Shown piece after piece: positions 27,895 to 38,110 of a stretch of DNA of 64,000 bases (positions are counted from its first letter, which is position 1; each line of letters opens with the position of its first letter). The DNA lies in NCBI RefSeq assembly GCF_025999095.1, contig NZ_AP024678.1:496001-560000 (forward strand), in the 5' to 3' direction. The notes under the pieces were generated by a model that was not told the DNA's origin, did no database searches, and was given only the letters and a program-made list of their open reading frames with translations. The position numbers and the translations under genes are program-made. The DNA is from Thermosynechococcus sp. (GTDB lineage: Bacteria; Cyanobacteriota; Cyanobacteriia; Thermosynechococcales; Thermosynechococcaceae).

Positions 27895-28071
27895 TTAGCT
27901 CTGAGAGTAGCACATCAGCAGTGTTGCTAGGGTGGCACGGGTTGCTTCTGGGAGTGCCTCAATCAGAAGAAGAAGCTGGTTTTCGGTTGGCAGGGGGCTC
28001 TCAGAGAGCATTGAGGCTTGGTGTTGATAGATTTCTTGGAGTGTACTGAGGAGCGGAGGAGGTAGGCACAT
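27895..28071 (-). CDS. Short ORF (58 residues), possible small gene
   Basis: The frame MCLPPPLLSTLQEIYQHQAS... to ...TLATLLMCYSQS is open from 28071 to a TAA at 27895-27897. It is amphipathic helical with two cysteines, sits 31 bp upstream of the 132-residue gene and points the same way. No clear Shine-Dalgarno sequence precedes it. The composition is protein-like and codon use matches the neighbours, but without comparison this remains a candidate. Confidence 0.5.
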   Translation of the reverse strand: MCLPPPLLSTLQEIYQHQASMLSESPLPTENQLLLLIEALPEATRATLATLLMCYSQS

Positions 28072-28290
28072 GGTTAGTTTACTTTTGCGGGTTTTGTAAG
28101 TTAGCGCTGCTACATCTAGTCTGAGTCAGATAATTAAAATAATCTATTTCTTCAATAGTATTTTATTTACTGATGGCGCTGTTTCTAAAACAGGGGATAG
28201 CTCAAGGGGATGAAATTCTTTTCAATTGGAGCTTTTGCTGTTTTGAGCCCGTTCTATGCAAAAAAGGGTTGTCAATCCGCTGGCGATCGC
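28072..28290. other. AT-rich gap upstream of initiator tRNA
   Basis: About 220 bp between the 58-residue ORF and the tRNA promoter, AT-rich with no convincing gene. It carries a HIP1 sequence near 28282. It presumably holds the promoter for the minus-strand small genes. Confidence 0.5.
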
Positions 28291-28320
28291 TTGCCAAGCC
28301 CCTAGACAATACGCTATGCT
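28291..28320 (+). promoter_or_regulatory. Promoter of initiator tRNA-Met
   Basis: TTGCCA (28291-28296) and TATGCT (28315-28320) are separated by 18 bp and lie 16 bp upstream of the tRNA 5' end, matching a sigma-70-type promoter. Confidence 0.6.
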
Positions 28321-28336
28321 AAGTAGGCTAAAGCAA

Positions 28337-28410
<74 letters not shown>

Positions 28411-28437
28411 TTTCAAGTTTTAAAGGAATCCCAGAGC

Positions 28438-30981
28438 CTACTGACTCCCGATGTCTTTGTGCTCGGCTGATGCATGGGTGTCGGCCTTGATTTGGTGCAG
28501 GGCAGCAATAAGACGCTGGCGATCGCCCTCTAGCGCTTGATCCAGTTCGGGCAAAAAGTAGTTGTCTGGCCACAGCGGTGCAAACAGAGTTACCATCGGC
28601 AAGTTGTCAATGGCAATGAAAAAGTCTGTGGGTTGAGGGCCATCAATGTGGCGGCTATTCACGCCAAAACCGGCGCGGGTATAGGTAATGGCAACGGCAG
28701 GTGCCGCAGAACGCAGCCAATCAAGGGGGGTTGGCTGACCGGTCATGGAGCGCACGAGTTGTTCCAGTTGCTCTGGGCTACCCGACCAAATGGAGGCCAG
28801 GAGGTCACGGCGGTTGTTGGGGGCAGCCCACGCCTTGAGAAAGACTGCCAGCGTTGTGGGAGCCTTTAGTGTCGTCTCCCTGGGGTTGGCCAAGGGGCGC
28901 AGCCACACAGCGAGGGGGTCAGTAGCCGCGGGCAATTCCCCTTGCCACCAGCGCAGTAGGGTTGACACTTGACGCACATAGTCTCCGGCGGGGCGATCGC
29001 TGGGAATTTCCTGCCCTAGCTGACGATAGCGCTCCGTGACCGCCTTCAAAACTGGCTGGTAAAAGGGTGCCAAAGGGGCCACCCGCCAAGCTGGACTGGT
29101 GATGAAGATGGGATGGCGCAGCACCTCAAGGGTCAAGGCTTGGGTGGCAAGTTGGGGTTGATCAGCACCAATGAGGGCTAAGCCTAGTCCCAGAAAATTC
29201 CCCCGTTTAGCGGGTACCAATTGAGCCGCTTTCACAAAGGTAGGAATTGCTGCTGCAAAATTGCCACTGCGCCAGTAAAGCCATGCCAGATTACTATAGC
29301 CAAACTCGAGGTGGGGAGACAGGGCAATGCCTTTCTCAAACTCCAGGATGGCAGTACGCAAGAGATTGCTCTGGGCCGTCGGGTTATCTGTCATCATGGC
29401 TCGTTGACCATAGTTCCAGCCCAGTTGCAGCGGATAGTAGGGTTCCCAAGGGGCGAGTTCCTGGGCATGGAAGAGCTTTTCGCTAAATTGATTCCAGTCG
29501 GGGGGGCGCGTCAAAAGTGCTAGGAAGCCTGCGCTGCTGCTGCTCCAAGCGCGATGGATAGGGGTGAGCCAAGCCACCATTGCCACGATGATCCCCAGAC
29601 CAGCAGCCACCAGAGAGAGTGCCCAGCGGGTTCGTAACCGTTCGGGAGGGATTTGACCCTGACCACTGCGAATCAGGGTGGTTAGGAGTGTCAGTTCAAT
29701 CAGAAAGAGGCCACCAATACCGACGTTATCGAGCTGAAAATCGGTGAGACTGAGAACCCCATAGCCCCAAAGGGCGAGGTAGAGGGCGATCGCCAGCCGT
29801 TGTTCCCGCTCTTCTAAGTTCGGCCACCAGCGACGGTAGCGGCTGCCCCAATAGACGAGGAGCCCTACCCCTAAAGCCAAAGCGGCTGTCCCACCGATCC
29901 CCAGCTCTGCCCACACTTGCACAGGAGTACTGTGGAGCTGATAAATCCACTCCGCTTCGCGGCCAGCCCAGCCCGGACGATAGTGCTGATACCAGAGGGG
30001 CACACTGCCCAAGCCATTCCCCCTAAGAGGCTGGGCAGCTCCCATGCGCCAGCCAACTATACTGGTAATCCAGCGGTAGGCCAGTTCGCTCCCTTGTCCT
30101 CCCTGCAAAAGAGCCGCTAAGCTGCGTCGGAGGCGATCGTTGGCCAGAGCAACCATTGCTAAGCCCACCAAAGCCAAGAATCCCCACCCAGAGCGGCGCT
30201 GGCAGCGATAGTGCCAAATCCAACCCACCCCAAGGGGAATCACCATTGCCAGCAAGCCGAGGCCGCCCCCCCGTGAAAATGTGGTGTAGAGGGTGACTAG
30301 ACCCAAAAGCAGCACGACAATCCAAAATGGGCGCGATCGCCACCACGGTTCACTGGCTTCTGCTTCAATGGCCAAAAGTCCCACCAAAGGCAACGCTAGC
30401 AGCAGATAGCCCGCCACATAGTTTTGGTGGCCAAAGGGTGCCCAGTTGCGGAGTTCCAAACTGTCCCCATTGAGGTGGGGGGATAATCCTTGGGGGGTAT
30501 CAAAAATTGCCGTGGTGATCGTTGTGCCCAGCCAAAGGCTTAAACTGACAAAGATCACGAGGGCAGTGAGATAGCCTTGAAAGCGGACGATTTGCCAGCG
30601 TCGCTCTGGAGTGCGCAACCAAGCCCCCAGCGGATAAAGGACAGCGATTCCCCCCAAGAGTGCCCAGCCATACCAGCGAGCCTGATTGGGAAAGGCACTC
30701 AAGGTTCCAGAAATCCCCAATGCCAACAGGAGTAACAGCACCACGCCATCAAAGCCATTCCCCAAGGGCTGCACCCGCCGTTGATAGGCCAACACCTGCA
30801 AAAACCAAAGAAGAGGCACCCCCACTGCCGCTTGCCACAGGAGTACCCAAGGCCAAGCTACCATCAGGCTGTGACTGTCCGGCAGAAGGGTAAAAAGGGC
30901 ATAGCCGGCTGCGCTGAGGAGCCCCAGCAATATCCCTTCTTGCCTAGCGGCTTTTTCCTGCCAGCTTTCCCCCTGGCTCAT
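28438..30981 (-). CDS. O-antigen ligase-family polytopic membrane protein with TPR-like C-terminal half
   Basis: 847 residues. The N-terminal half (to about 470) has roughly ten hydrophobic segments with the Wzy/WaaL-like periplasmic loop bearing NYVAGYLLLALPLVGLLAI, TTFSRGGGLGLLAM and the motif WIYQLHSTPVQVWAELGIGGTAAL (histidine of the ligase/polymerase fold). The C-terminal half (470-847) is soluble and includes TPR-like repeats (LEFGYSNLAWLYWRSGNFAAAIPTFVKAAQLVP). Such proteins join or polymerise surface glycans; the substrate here is unknown. It stands 9 bp upstream of dapL's 3' end on the same strand. Confidence 0.88.
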   Translation of the reverse strand: MSQGESWQEKAARQEGILLGLLSAAGYALFTLLPDSHSLMVAWPWVLLWQAAVGVPLLWFLQVLAYQRRVQPLGNGFDGVVLLLLLALGISGTLSAFPNQARWYGWALLGGIAVLYPLGAWLRTPERRWQIVRFQGYLTALVIFVSLSLWLGTTITTAIFDTPQGLSPHLNGDSLELRNWAPFGHQNYVAGYLLLALPLVGLLAIEAEASEPWWRSRPFWIVVLLLGLVTLYTTFSRGGGLGLLAMVIPLGVGWIWHYRCQRRSGWGFLALVGLAMVALANDRLRRSLAALLQGGQGSELAYRWITSIVGWRMGAAQPLRGNGLGSVPLWYQHYRPGWAGREAEWIYQLHSTPVQVWAELGIGGTAALALGVGLLVYWGSRYRRWWPNLEEREQRLAIALYLALWGYGVLSLTDFQLDNVGIGGLFLIELTLLTTLIRSGQGQIPPERLRTRWALSLVAAGLGIIVAMVAWLTPIHRAWSSSSAGFLALLTRPPDWNQFSEKLFHAQELAPWEPYYPLQLGWNYGQRAMMTDNPTAQSNLLRTAILEFEKGIALSPHLEFGYSNLAWLYWRSGNFAAAIPTFVKAAQLVPAKRGNFLGLGLALIGADQPQLATQALTLEVLRHPIFITSPAWRVAPLAPFYQPVLKAVTERYRQLGQEIPSDRPAGDYVRQVSTLLRWWQGELPAATDPLAVWLRPLANPRETTLKAPTTLAVFLKAWAAPNNRRDLLASIWSGSPEQLEQLVRSMTGQPTPLDWLRSAAPAVAITYTRAGFGVNSRHIDGPQPTDFFIAIDNLPMVTLFAPLWPDNYFLPELDQALEGDRQRLIAALHQIKADTHASAEHKDIGSQ

Positions 30982-30990
30982 CCAGTCTCC

Positions 30991-32223
30991 TCAAGCAAAG
31001 GCTGCCACGACCCGGTCCATGGCCTCAACCACGTTCTCGCGGCTATTGAAGGCCGAAAGACGCAGATAACCCTCGCCCGCGGCCCCGAAGCCAGCACCGG
31101 GGGTACCCACTACAAAGCAGGTGTGCAGTAATTTATCGAAAAAGTCCCAACTACCCATACCGGCAGGTGTCTTCAGCCAAACGTAGGGGGCATTGACGCC
31201 GCCATAGACCTCAAAGCCTGCTTGGGTCAGTTTTTCGCGGATAAGACGGGCATTTTCCATATAAAAGGTCACCAATTCCCGTACTTGGGCTTGGCCGGCT
31301 TCAGAATAGACAGCTTCGGCGCCCCGCTGCACAATGTAGGAGACGCCATTAAACTTCGTGGATTGTCGCCGTAGCCAAAGCGACCAGAGCTGCACCACTT
31401 CACCACCGCTGGTTTCTCCCTTGAGATCCTTGGGCACAACGGTAAAAGCGCAGCGGGTTCCCGTAAAGCCGGCATTTTTGGAGAAGGAACGGAATTCAAT
31501 GGCGCACTCGCGGGCACCCGGGATTTCATAGATCGAGTGGGGAATAGCCGGATCGGTAATAAAGGCTTCGTAGGCAGCATCGAAGAAGATGATTGCTTTG
31601 TGGGCACGGGCATAGTCTACCCAGGCCTGCAAATGCTCCCGCGCGGCCACGGCTCCGGTGGGGTTGTTGGGGAAGCAGAGGTAGATGAGGTCCACAGGTT
31701 CACTGGGTAGCGTGGCAGTGAAGTGGTTTTCAGCGGTAATTGGCAAATAGACCAGTCCAGCGTACTCCCCCCGTTCATTGGCTTCGCCCGTATGCCCTGC
31801 CATGACATTGGTATCCACATAGACGGGATAGACGGGGTCTGTAACCGCAATGCGGTTGTTGCTGCCAAAAATGTCCAGGATATTGCCGGTGTCGCACTTG
31901 GAGCCATCAGAGATAAAAATTTCACTGGCATCAATGTCACAGCCCCGCGCTTGGAAGTCGTGGGCAGCAATTTTTTCCCGCAGCCAGGGATACCCCTGCT
32001 CAGGGCCATAGCCTTTGAAGGTGGCGCGATCGCCCATTTCTTCGACGGCTTTGATCATCGCCTGCCGACAGGCCGCCGGCAGCGGTTCGGTGACATCGCC
32101 AATCCCTAGGCGAATCAGGGGGGCATTGGGATGGGCTTGCAAAAATTGATTGACACGGCGGGCAATTTCTGGAAAGAGATACCCTGCTTTGAGTTTGAGG
32201 TAGTTTGCGTTAACAAAGGCCAT
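30991..32223 (-). CDS. dapL: LL-diaminopimelate aminotransferase
   Basis: 410 residues from the ATG at 32223, the usual length; six extra upstream codons are not conserved. It converts tetrahydrodipicolinate directly to LL-diaminopimelate for lysine and peptidoglycan, the plant/cyanobacterial route. Class I/II aminotransferase features: [28 protein letters not shown] and the PLP-lysine region [16 protein letters not shown]. alaS is 33 bp upstream on the same strand and the O-antigen ligase gene 9 bp downstream, so an operon is likely. Confidence 0.96.
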   Translation of the reverse strand: MAFVNANYLKLKAGYLFPEIARRVNQFLQAHPNAPLIRLGIGDVTEPLPAACRQAMIKAVEEMGDRATFKGYGPEQGYPWLREKIAAHDFQARGCDIDASEIFISDGSKCDTGNILDIFGSNNRIAVTDPVYPVYVDTNVMAGHTGEANERGEYAGLVYLPITAENHFTATLPSEPVDLIYLCFPNNPTGAVAAREHLQAWVDYARAHKAIIFFDAAYEAFITDPAIPHSIYEIPGARECAIEFRSFSKNAGFTGTRCAFTVVPKDLKGETSGGEVVQLWSLWLRRQSTKFNGVSYIVQRGAEAVYSEAGQAQVRELVTFYMENARLIREKLTQAGFEVYGGVNAPYVWLKTPAGMGSWDFFDKLLHTCFVVGTPGAGFGAAGEGYLRLSAFNSRENVVEAMDRVVAAFA

Positions 32224-32256
32224 AGTGCGGTTGAGTGGCAACAGAAGGTCAATATA

Positions 32257-34932
32257 TCAGGATTCGAGAATCCCTTTCAGGCGAGAGTGCGCCAATGCCA
32301 GCGCCTCGGCCAATTTTTCCGGTTGAGATCCCCCCGCTTGGGCAAAGTTGGGACGCCCCCCACCGCGCCCGCCACAGACTTGGGCAAGTTCTGCGATTAG
32401 TTGACCGGCATGCACACCCCGCTGCACAACATCCTGACTGGCAGCTACTAAGAGGTTCACTTTGTCAGCAGCAGGTTGAGTGGCCAACACCACAGTTCCA
32501 CTACCCAATTTATTTAGGAGCCACTCGGCGGCGGTTTTTAGCCCTTGGGGATCCACGCCCGCCAGCGAGGCAATGAGAAGGTGGGTATTGCCGACGGCTT
32601 CAGCCTGCTCCAAGAGGGCTTGGGTCTTAGCGAGGGTCAGTTCCGCTTTGAGATGTTCCAGTGCCTTTTGCTGGGCTTTGAGATCTGCTTGTAGTTGGCT
32701 AATGCGATCGAGAACCTCTTCCGGTTTAGCTTTGAAGCGATCGCACAGCTCGCGGACAATGCTATCGCGCTGTTGCAAATAGTCACGCACCGCCGGGCCA
32801 GCAATGGCTTCAATGCGACGAATTCCAGCGGCCACCCCACTTTCACTCACAATCTTAAAGAGGCCAATTTCAGCGGTGTTGTGGACATGGGTGCCACCAC
32901 AGAGTTCCATAGAGACACCGGGAATATCGAGAACTCGCACCTGCTCACCATATTTTTCGCCAAACATGGCGATCGCCCCCCTGGCCTTGGCTTCCTTGAG
33001 GGCCATGATATAAGTGTGGGTGGTGTGGCTTTCACTGATCCAGGCGTTAATTTGATCTTCAATCTGTTGCAGTTCCTCCCGGGTCAGGGCACGGGGACAA
33101 TTAAAGTCAAAGCGCAGCCGATCAAAGGCCACCAGTGACCCTGCTTGGGAAATGTTCTCGTCAATCAGCTTTTTCAAGGCCGCCTGCAAGAGGTGCGTTG
33201 CTGTGTGGTGCGCCTGTACCCGCCGCCGACAACTGAGATTAATTTGTGCAGTCACGCGATCGCCCACCTTTAGGCTGCCGCGCTCCACTTTGCCGTAGTG
33301 AACAAACAATTCCTTTTGCTTTTGCACATCGTGGATTTGCACCAGGGCATCACTGCTGGCCAAGTACCCGCGATCGCCAATTTGACCCCCCGATTCGGCA
33401 TAAAAAGGGGTTTCCTCAAGGATCACCTGCACTGCCGTTCCTGCCGTTGCCGTTGGTGCCGGATGACCCGCCACCAAAACCGCTGTTACTGTCGTCGTCA
33501 AACTAAACTCGTCATAGCCCCGAAACTGCGTAGGATGCAGTTGATCCGCCAGGGAATCAATTCCCTCCTGAACGGTAATATCAATAGTTTCGTGGGCTGC
33601 TTGGGAACGTTGTCGCTGCTCCGCCATACAGGCTTCAAACTCAGCCACATCCACACCAATACCTTGCTCTGCGGCAATCTCTTGGGTCAACTCCAATGGG
33701 AAGCCATAGGTATCAAAAAGAACAAAGGCATCCCGCCCTGCCAGTTGCGGTTGACTGCGTTTTTTGCCCTTAGCCTTCTTCAGGGGAGACAGCATCTGCG
33801 CCAAGAGCTTCTCACCCCGATCCAAGGTTTTGAGAAACTGTTCCTCCTCCCGCTGGAGCTCGCTGAGAATGACTGCCTGCCGCTCGCGGACATTGGGATA
33901 GACAGTGGCAGCCAGATCAATCGCCACTTGAGCCAGATCAGGGGTTACCAGCCCATTGATCCCCAACAGCCGACTATGGCGCACAATCCGCCGAATCAAC
34001 CGCCGCAGGACATAGCCACGCCCCACATTACTGGCAGTGACACCATCGGCAATGAGATGAACCACCGCACGGGTGTGATCGCCAATGACTTTGAGGGAAG
34101 TTTGGGTGCTGGTATTGGCTTTGTGGTACTGAATCCCGGCTCGCTGCGCCGCTGTCTCAATAATTGGGAAAATTAAGTCCGTTTCGTAGTTGTTGGGTAC
34201 CCCTTGGAGCACCTGCGCCATCCGCTCCAAGCCCATACCGGTATCAATGTTTTTCGCTTTGAGGGGGGTACGGCGACCTTGGTCGTCTTGGTTCAACTCC
34301 ATGAACACTAAGTTGTAGAGTTCGATGAAGCGGCCATCGTCATCGAGATTAACGTTCGCTAGCCCCTTTTCTGGATAGAAGTCGTAGTAAATCTCAGAAC
34401 AAGGGCCACAGGGACCCGTCGGCCCCGCTGTCCAAAAGTTGCTCTCCTCGCCCATGCGCTGGATGCGCTCCTTGGGTAAGCCCACGTGGCGATGCCAAAT
34501 GTCATAGGCCTCATCGTCATTTTCAAAGACGCTCACCCAGAGCCGTTCCGGGGGTAAACCATAAACCGTGGTCATCAGCTCCCATGCCCAAGCAATGGCC
34601 TCTGCCTTGAAGTAGTCACCAAAGCTAAAGTTGCCTAGCATTTCAAAGAACGTGTGGTGGCGAGCGGTGCGACCCACATTTTCAATGTCATTGGTGCGCA
34701 GACATTTTTGAGCGGTGGTGGCGCGGGGCACCTTCGGCGCTTCTTGACCGAGGAAAATCGGCTTGAAGGGAAGCATGCCGGCGATCGTCAGCAGCACCGT
34801 TGGATCGTCAGGAATCAGGGACGCACTGGGTAAGATGGTGTGTCCTTTGGCGGCATAGAAATCGAGGAATTTCTGGCGAATTTGATCACCGGTGAGAGCA
34901 GTGATCGCCGACGCAGAGGGGGAGGAGGTCAT
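32257..34932 (-). CDS. alaS: Alanyl-tRNA synthetase
   Basis: 891 residues. Class II synthetase with the N-terminal [32 protein letters not shown], the editing domain with [14 protein letters not shown], and the Zn-site [13 protein letters not shown]; the C-terminal coiled coil and C-Ala domain are present. It charges tRNA-Ala, including the tRNA-Ala(CGC) of this window (G3-U70). Located upstream of dapL on the same strand. Confidence 0.97.
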   Translation of the reverse strand: MTSSPSASAITALTGDQIRQKFLDFYAAKGHTILPSASLIPDDPTVLLTIAGMLPFKPIFLGQEAPKVPRATTAQKCLRTNDIENVGRTARHHTFFEMLGNFSFGDYFKAEAIAWAWELMTTVYGLPPERLWVSVFENDDEAYDIWHRHVGLPKERIQRMGEESNFWTAGPTGPCGPCSEIYYDFYPEKGLANVNLDDDGRFIELYNLVFMELNQDDQGRRTPLKAKNIDTGMGLERMAQVLQGVPNNYETDLIFPIIETAAQRAGIQYHKANTSTQTSLKVIGDHTRAVVHLIADGVTASNVGRGYVLRRLIRRIVRHSRLLGINGLVTPDLAQVAIDLAATVYPNVRERQAVILSELQREEEQFLKTLDRGEKLLAQMLSPLKKAKGKKRSQPQLAGRDAFVLFDTYGFPLELTQEIAAEQGIGVDVAEFEACMAEQRQRSQAAHETIDITVQEGIDSLADQLHPTQFRGYDEFSLTTTVTAVLVAGHPAPTATAGTAVQVILEETPFYAESGGQIGDRGYLASSDALVQIHDVQKQKELFVHYGKVERGSLKVGDRVTAQINLSCRRRVQAHHTATHLLQAALKKLIDENISQAGSLVAFDRLRFDFNCPRALTREELQQIEDQINAWISESHTTHTYIMALKEAKARGAIAMFGEKYGEQVRVLDIPGVSMELCGGTHVHNTAEIGLFKIVSESGVAAGIRRIEAIAGPAVRDYLQQRDSIVRELCDRFKAKPEEVLDRISQLQADLKAQQKALEHLKAELTLAKTQALLEQAEAVGNTHLLIASLAGVDPQGLKTAAEWLLNKLGSGTVVLATQPAADKVNLLVAASQDVVQRGVHAGQLIAELAQVCGGRGGGRPNFAQAGGSQPEKLAEALALAHSRLKGILES

Positions 34933-35055
34933 TGGAGCAAAGTCTCAACGGAGCGTAGTAAACGGCAAAAATACTATTCCATCATACTGGATTGTCTTGG
35001 ATGTGAAATCCATGGGCGATCGCCAAGTTGAAGTCTCTACATCCATGGCATTCGC

Positions 35056-35907
35056 TTAGGGAACAAACACGCCGCGTAAAAAGGTTTCCAGGTAAAGATG
35101 AATCAATTGGCGGCCAAAGAGACCGCTAAAGATGGCCGCCACTGCTAGAAAAGGGCCAAAGGGAATGGGCTGGCGGCGCTGAATCCAACCCAGGGCAATA
35201 CCGAATCCCCCCATGAGGCCACCGAGGGCAGAGGCCAAAAAAAACGTAACAAGCAGCCCCTGCCAACCCAGCCAAGCGCCGATCATCGCTGCTAGTTTAC
35301 CGTCTCCGCCGCCCATTACCTCTTGATTCAGGGCGATCGCTCCCCCCCAGCGAATGAGATCAAAGAGCCAAATGCCAATCACTGCGGCAATGATCCCCTC
35401 TGTAAGGCCCCCTAGACCCGTTGTTAACCCTCTCACCACCAACCCAGTGATCAACCCCCACTTCGTCAGGGGATGGGGCAGCGTCATCGTCTCAAGATCA
35501 ATCAAGGCCAAGGCCAACAGCCATGCACTCAGCAGCCACAGCACCAGCGTTTGCTCCTGCCAACCACTGACAGCCACAATCAGGACATAAAGCAGTGCCG
35601 TCAACAGCTCAATCGCAGGATACCGCCAAGCAATCGGCGCATGGCAATAGCGACATTGCCCCCGCAGGAATAGCCAGCCCAAAATCGGGATATTGTCCCA
35701 GGGCTTGAGCGTTGTCAAACAGATCGGGCAGCGAGACGGTGGATAGAGGAGCGATCGCCCCCTTGGCACACGGTAGATCACAACATTGAGAAAGCTCCCC
35801 ACCGCTGCCCCAAGGCCAAAGACAAGGCAGTAGCTGGCAACGGTCAAAAAAGTTAGTGCATTGATAGGCGTGTTACTTCCGGCAGATGATCGTAGGGAAT
35901 AAAGCAT
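35056..35907 (-). CDS. pilD: Type IV prepilin peptidase PilD
   Basis: 283 residues with about eight hydrophobic segments. The cytoplasmic zinc loop has two pairs of cysteines (C60/C63 and C85/C88, in RCPICLTTLKPWDN and QCRYCHAP), followed by the peptidase core with the two catalytic aspartates D137 (LALIDLETMTLP) and D202 (MGGGDGKLAAMIGAW). It cleaves and N-methylates type IV pilins at the inner membrane, serving motility and competence. The start is uncertain: the ATG at 35907 overlaps the upstream small gene by about 55 bp, and a TTG lies about 60 bp further in. Confidence 0.93.
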   Translation of the reverse strand: MLYSLRSSAGSNTPINALTFLTVASYCLVFGLGAAVGSFLNVVIYRVPRGRSLLYPPSRCPICLTTLKPWDNIPILGWLFLRGQCRYCHAPIAWRYPAIELLTALLYVLIVAVSGWQEQTLVLWLLSAWLLALALIDLETMTLPHPLTKWGLITGLVVRGLTTGLGGLTEGIIAAVIGIWLFDLIRWGGAIALNQEVMGGGDGKLAAMIGAWLGWQGLLVTFFLASALGGLMGGFGIALGWIQRRQPIPFGPFLAVAAIFSGLFGRQLIHLYLETFLRGVFVP

Positions 35908-36071
35908 TCCTGGGGCAGCAGCACTGGCTGGCTAGTAAACAGCACATACCCCCGTAGGGTTTGCCGATTAATAGCGACACCTGCCGGCACCGTTTTTGCC
36001 CCATGAACCTGCTGGTAGAGATTATAGATGGATTGAGCAGCGGCTAATAGGGGGGTATCAAGGGTTTCCAT
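35853..36071 (-). CDS. Small conserved hypothetical protein
   Basis: 72 residues from the ATG at 36071 (METLDTPLLAAAQSIYNLYQQ...); an earlier in-frame start adds 15 residues. Contains VHGAKTVPAGVAINRQTLRGYVLFTSQPVLLPQECFIPYDHL, a compact beta-type pattern without membrane helix. Function unknown. It overlaps the annotated pilD start on the same strand, suggesting coupling or a later true start for pilD. Confidence 0.6.
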   Translation of the reverse strand: METLDTPLLAAAQSIYNLYQQVHGAKTVPAGVAINRQTLRGYVLFTSQPVLLPQECFIPYDHLPEVTRLSMH

Positions 36072-36194
36072 GGTTTGCAAAGCTGGCATCTGCCCCACTC
36101 CTCGGCAATCGAACAATGAGAAACGGTGATGTTTGGTTTTGAGTCAACGATTTAGTTCTCACCAAGTGCTCCGCCTATGCAAAAGCAGACCTGA

Positions 36195-36470
36195 ACCCCT
36201 GTCACCGATTTTGGCCCACGCTATGGCCGCGAAGAAGTTGCCTTGATTTTGCCCAATACGAATCTCAGGGGCAGTCTGCACGTAGCCAAACGCATCCAAC
36301 GGCTTCTCCATGCCTTGGCAATTCCCCACATTGCCTCGCCAGTGAGCGATCGCGTCACTCGAGGTATGGGCATTGTCGGCTTGCTGCCTCAAGTTGGCCA
36401 ACTGGTGAATGGATTCATCGCCCTCACCGAGCAGCAGCTCTATCTAGCCGGGCGGGGCGGGCGCGATTGA
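36195..36470 (+). pseudogene. Relic of a GGDEF diguanylate cyclase domain
   Basis: The plus frame reads PVTDFGPRYGREEVALILPNT...LHVAKRIQRLLHALAIPHIAS...VTRGMGIVGLLPQ...ALTEQQLYLAGRGGRD and stops. This follows a GGDEF domain from just before its active site to its last helix. The signature GG(D/E)EF is altered to GREEV, the usual VTxSxG is VTRGMG, and a TGA at 36192 closes the frame upstream, with no N-terminal half. An active cyclase is therefore excluded; it is a decayed fragment of a c-di-GMP synthase. Confidence 0.8.
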
Positions 36471-36811
36471 GCAAGGATTCCCTTAGGGGGAGCATGACTT
36501 GCCCGGGCTTGCGTTGAGGTCAAATACCCTCCCCTGGTTGCAGCAATGTCTGGGCATGAATGACGCCGTTGCTACGGTAGAGGGGTAATTCAGTGGGAGA
36601 AGATCGAGAAGGTTGGCAGAAGTGGCGTGGACAACAATAGACCTCCTGCAGAGGTAGCTGTGCGGTGGCCAAAAGTCCAGTGTGATTCTTTTAAAGGTCA
36701 TAAATCAACCGCCAAGACCGTAAAGAATTGCAACATGTGCCCTTGGAGGGTTAAGGAGCAGAAGAATTGCCTATAATACTGTGAGCACGCCAATGCTTGA
36801 GGGAGTTGACG
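36471..36811. other. Gap between GGDEF relic and hemL
   Basis: About 340 bp without a convincing gene. A minus-strand open frame (36483-36701) has poor coding character. TATAAT (36772-36777), 34 bp before the hemL start, is a good -10 candidate, but no clear -35 stands at the right spacing. Confidence 0.5.
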
Positions 36812-38110
36812 TTGACCACGACTGTTTTTCAAACCACAAAATCCCAAGAAATTTTTGCTGCTGCCCAAAAACTCATGCCCGGTGGCGTCAGTTCACCCGT
36901 GCGTGCCTTCAAGTCCGTTGGTGGACAGCCCATTGTCTTTGATCACGTCAAGGGTGCCCACATTTGGGATGTGGATGGCAATCAATACATTGACTATGTG
37001 GGGTCTTGGGGACCCGCGATCGTTGGCCATGCCCATCCTGAAGTCATTGACGCCCTCCATGCCGCCCTCGAAAAGGGAACTAGCTTTGGTGCCCCCTGCG
37101 TGCTTGAGAATATCTTGGCGGAAATGGTGATTGCCGCTGTCCCTAGCGTCGAGATGGTGCGCTTTGTCAATTCCGGAACCGAAGCCTGTATGGCCGTGCT
37201 GCGGCTAATGCGTGCCTATACCCAGCGGGAAAAAGTGATCAAATTTGAAGGCTGCTACCACGGCCATGCTGATATGTTCTTGGTCAAGGCGGGGTCGGGC
37301 GTCGCCACCTTGGGTTTACCCGATTCTCCCGGCGTGCCGAAAGCAACCACCGCCGCCACATTAACGGCGCCCTACAACGATCTCGAAGCGGTCAGTCGCC
37401 TCTTTGAACAATATCCCGATGACATTGCGGGGGTGATCCTTGAACCCGTGGTTGGCAATGCTGGCTTTATTCCCCCCGATGCGGGCTTTCTCGAAGGACT
37501 GCGGGAACTGACGAAACAATATGGTGCCCTCTTGGTCTTTGACGAAGTGATGACGGGCTTTCGCATTGCCTATGGCGGTGCCCAAGAAAAATTTGGTGTC
37601 ACACCGGATCTAACTACCCTCGGAAAAGTGATTGGCGGTGGTCTGCCCGTCGGTGCCTATGGCGGTCGCGCCGACATTATGAAGATGGTGGCGCCGGCGG
37701 GGCCTGTGTATCAAGCGGGTACCCTCTCTGGCAATCCCTTGGCAATGACAGCGGGCATTAAAACCCTGGAAATTCTCAGCCGCCCCGGCAGCTATGAGCA
37801 CTTGGATCGGATCACCGGCAAGCTGGTACAGGGACTTTTAGACGCTGCACGGGAGTTTGGCCACGAGGTGTGTGGTGGGCACATCAGTGGCATGTTTGGT
37901 CTCTTTTTCACCGCTGGTCCGGTGACCAACTATGAGCAAGCCAAGCAGTCCGATTTGAAAAAGTTTGCCGCCTTCCATCGCGGCATGCTGGAGCAGGGGA
38001 TTTACCTTGCGCCATCCCAGTTTGAAGCGGGCTTTACCTCCCTTGCCCATACGGAGGCGGACATTGAGCGCACCATTGCCGCGGCGCGGACAGTGCTGAG
38101 TCAGCTTTGA
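36812..38110 (+). CDS. hemL: Glutamate-1-semialdehyde 2,1-aminomutase
   Basis: 432 residues from the TTG at 36812, with GAGGGA 7 nt upstream; another TTG lies at 36797. It converts glutamate-1-semialdehyde to 5-aminolevulinate, the entry to haem and chlorophyll. Signatures: HLGAHP-like [26 protein letters not shown] and the PLP-lysine stretch [18 protein letters not shown]. The 3' end overlaps the convergent kinase gene by 10 bp. Probably a monocistronic gene with its own promoter. Confidence 0.96.
   Translation: MTTTVFQTTKSQEIFAAAQKLMPGGVSSPVRAFKSVGGQPIVFDHVKGAHIWDVDGNQYIDYVGSWGPAIVGHAHPEVIDALHAALEKGTSFGAPCVLENILAEMVIAAVPSVEMVRFVNSGTEACMAVLRLMRAYTQREKVIKFEGCYHGHADMFLVKAGSGVATLGLPDSPGVPKATTAATLTAPYNDLEAVSRLFEQYPDDIAGVILEPVVGNAGFIPPDAGFLEGLRELTKQYGALLVFDEVMTGFRIAYGGAQEKFGVTPDLTTLGKVIGGGLPVGAYGGRADIMKMVAPAGPVYQAGTLSGNPLAMTAGIKTLEILSRPGSYEHLDRITGKLVQGLLDAAREFGHEVCGGHISGMFGLFFTAGPVTNYEQAKQSDLKKFAAFHRGMLEQGIYLAPSQFEAGFTSLAHTEADIERTIAAARTVLSQL

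Noticed and set aside
36483-36701. Minus-strand ORF of 72 codons before hemL
   Set aside because: Poor coding character, no RBS and no recognised motif; it may be eroded DNA.
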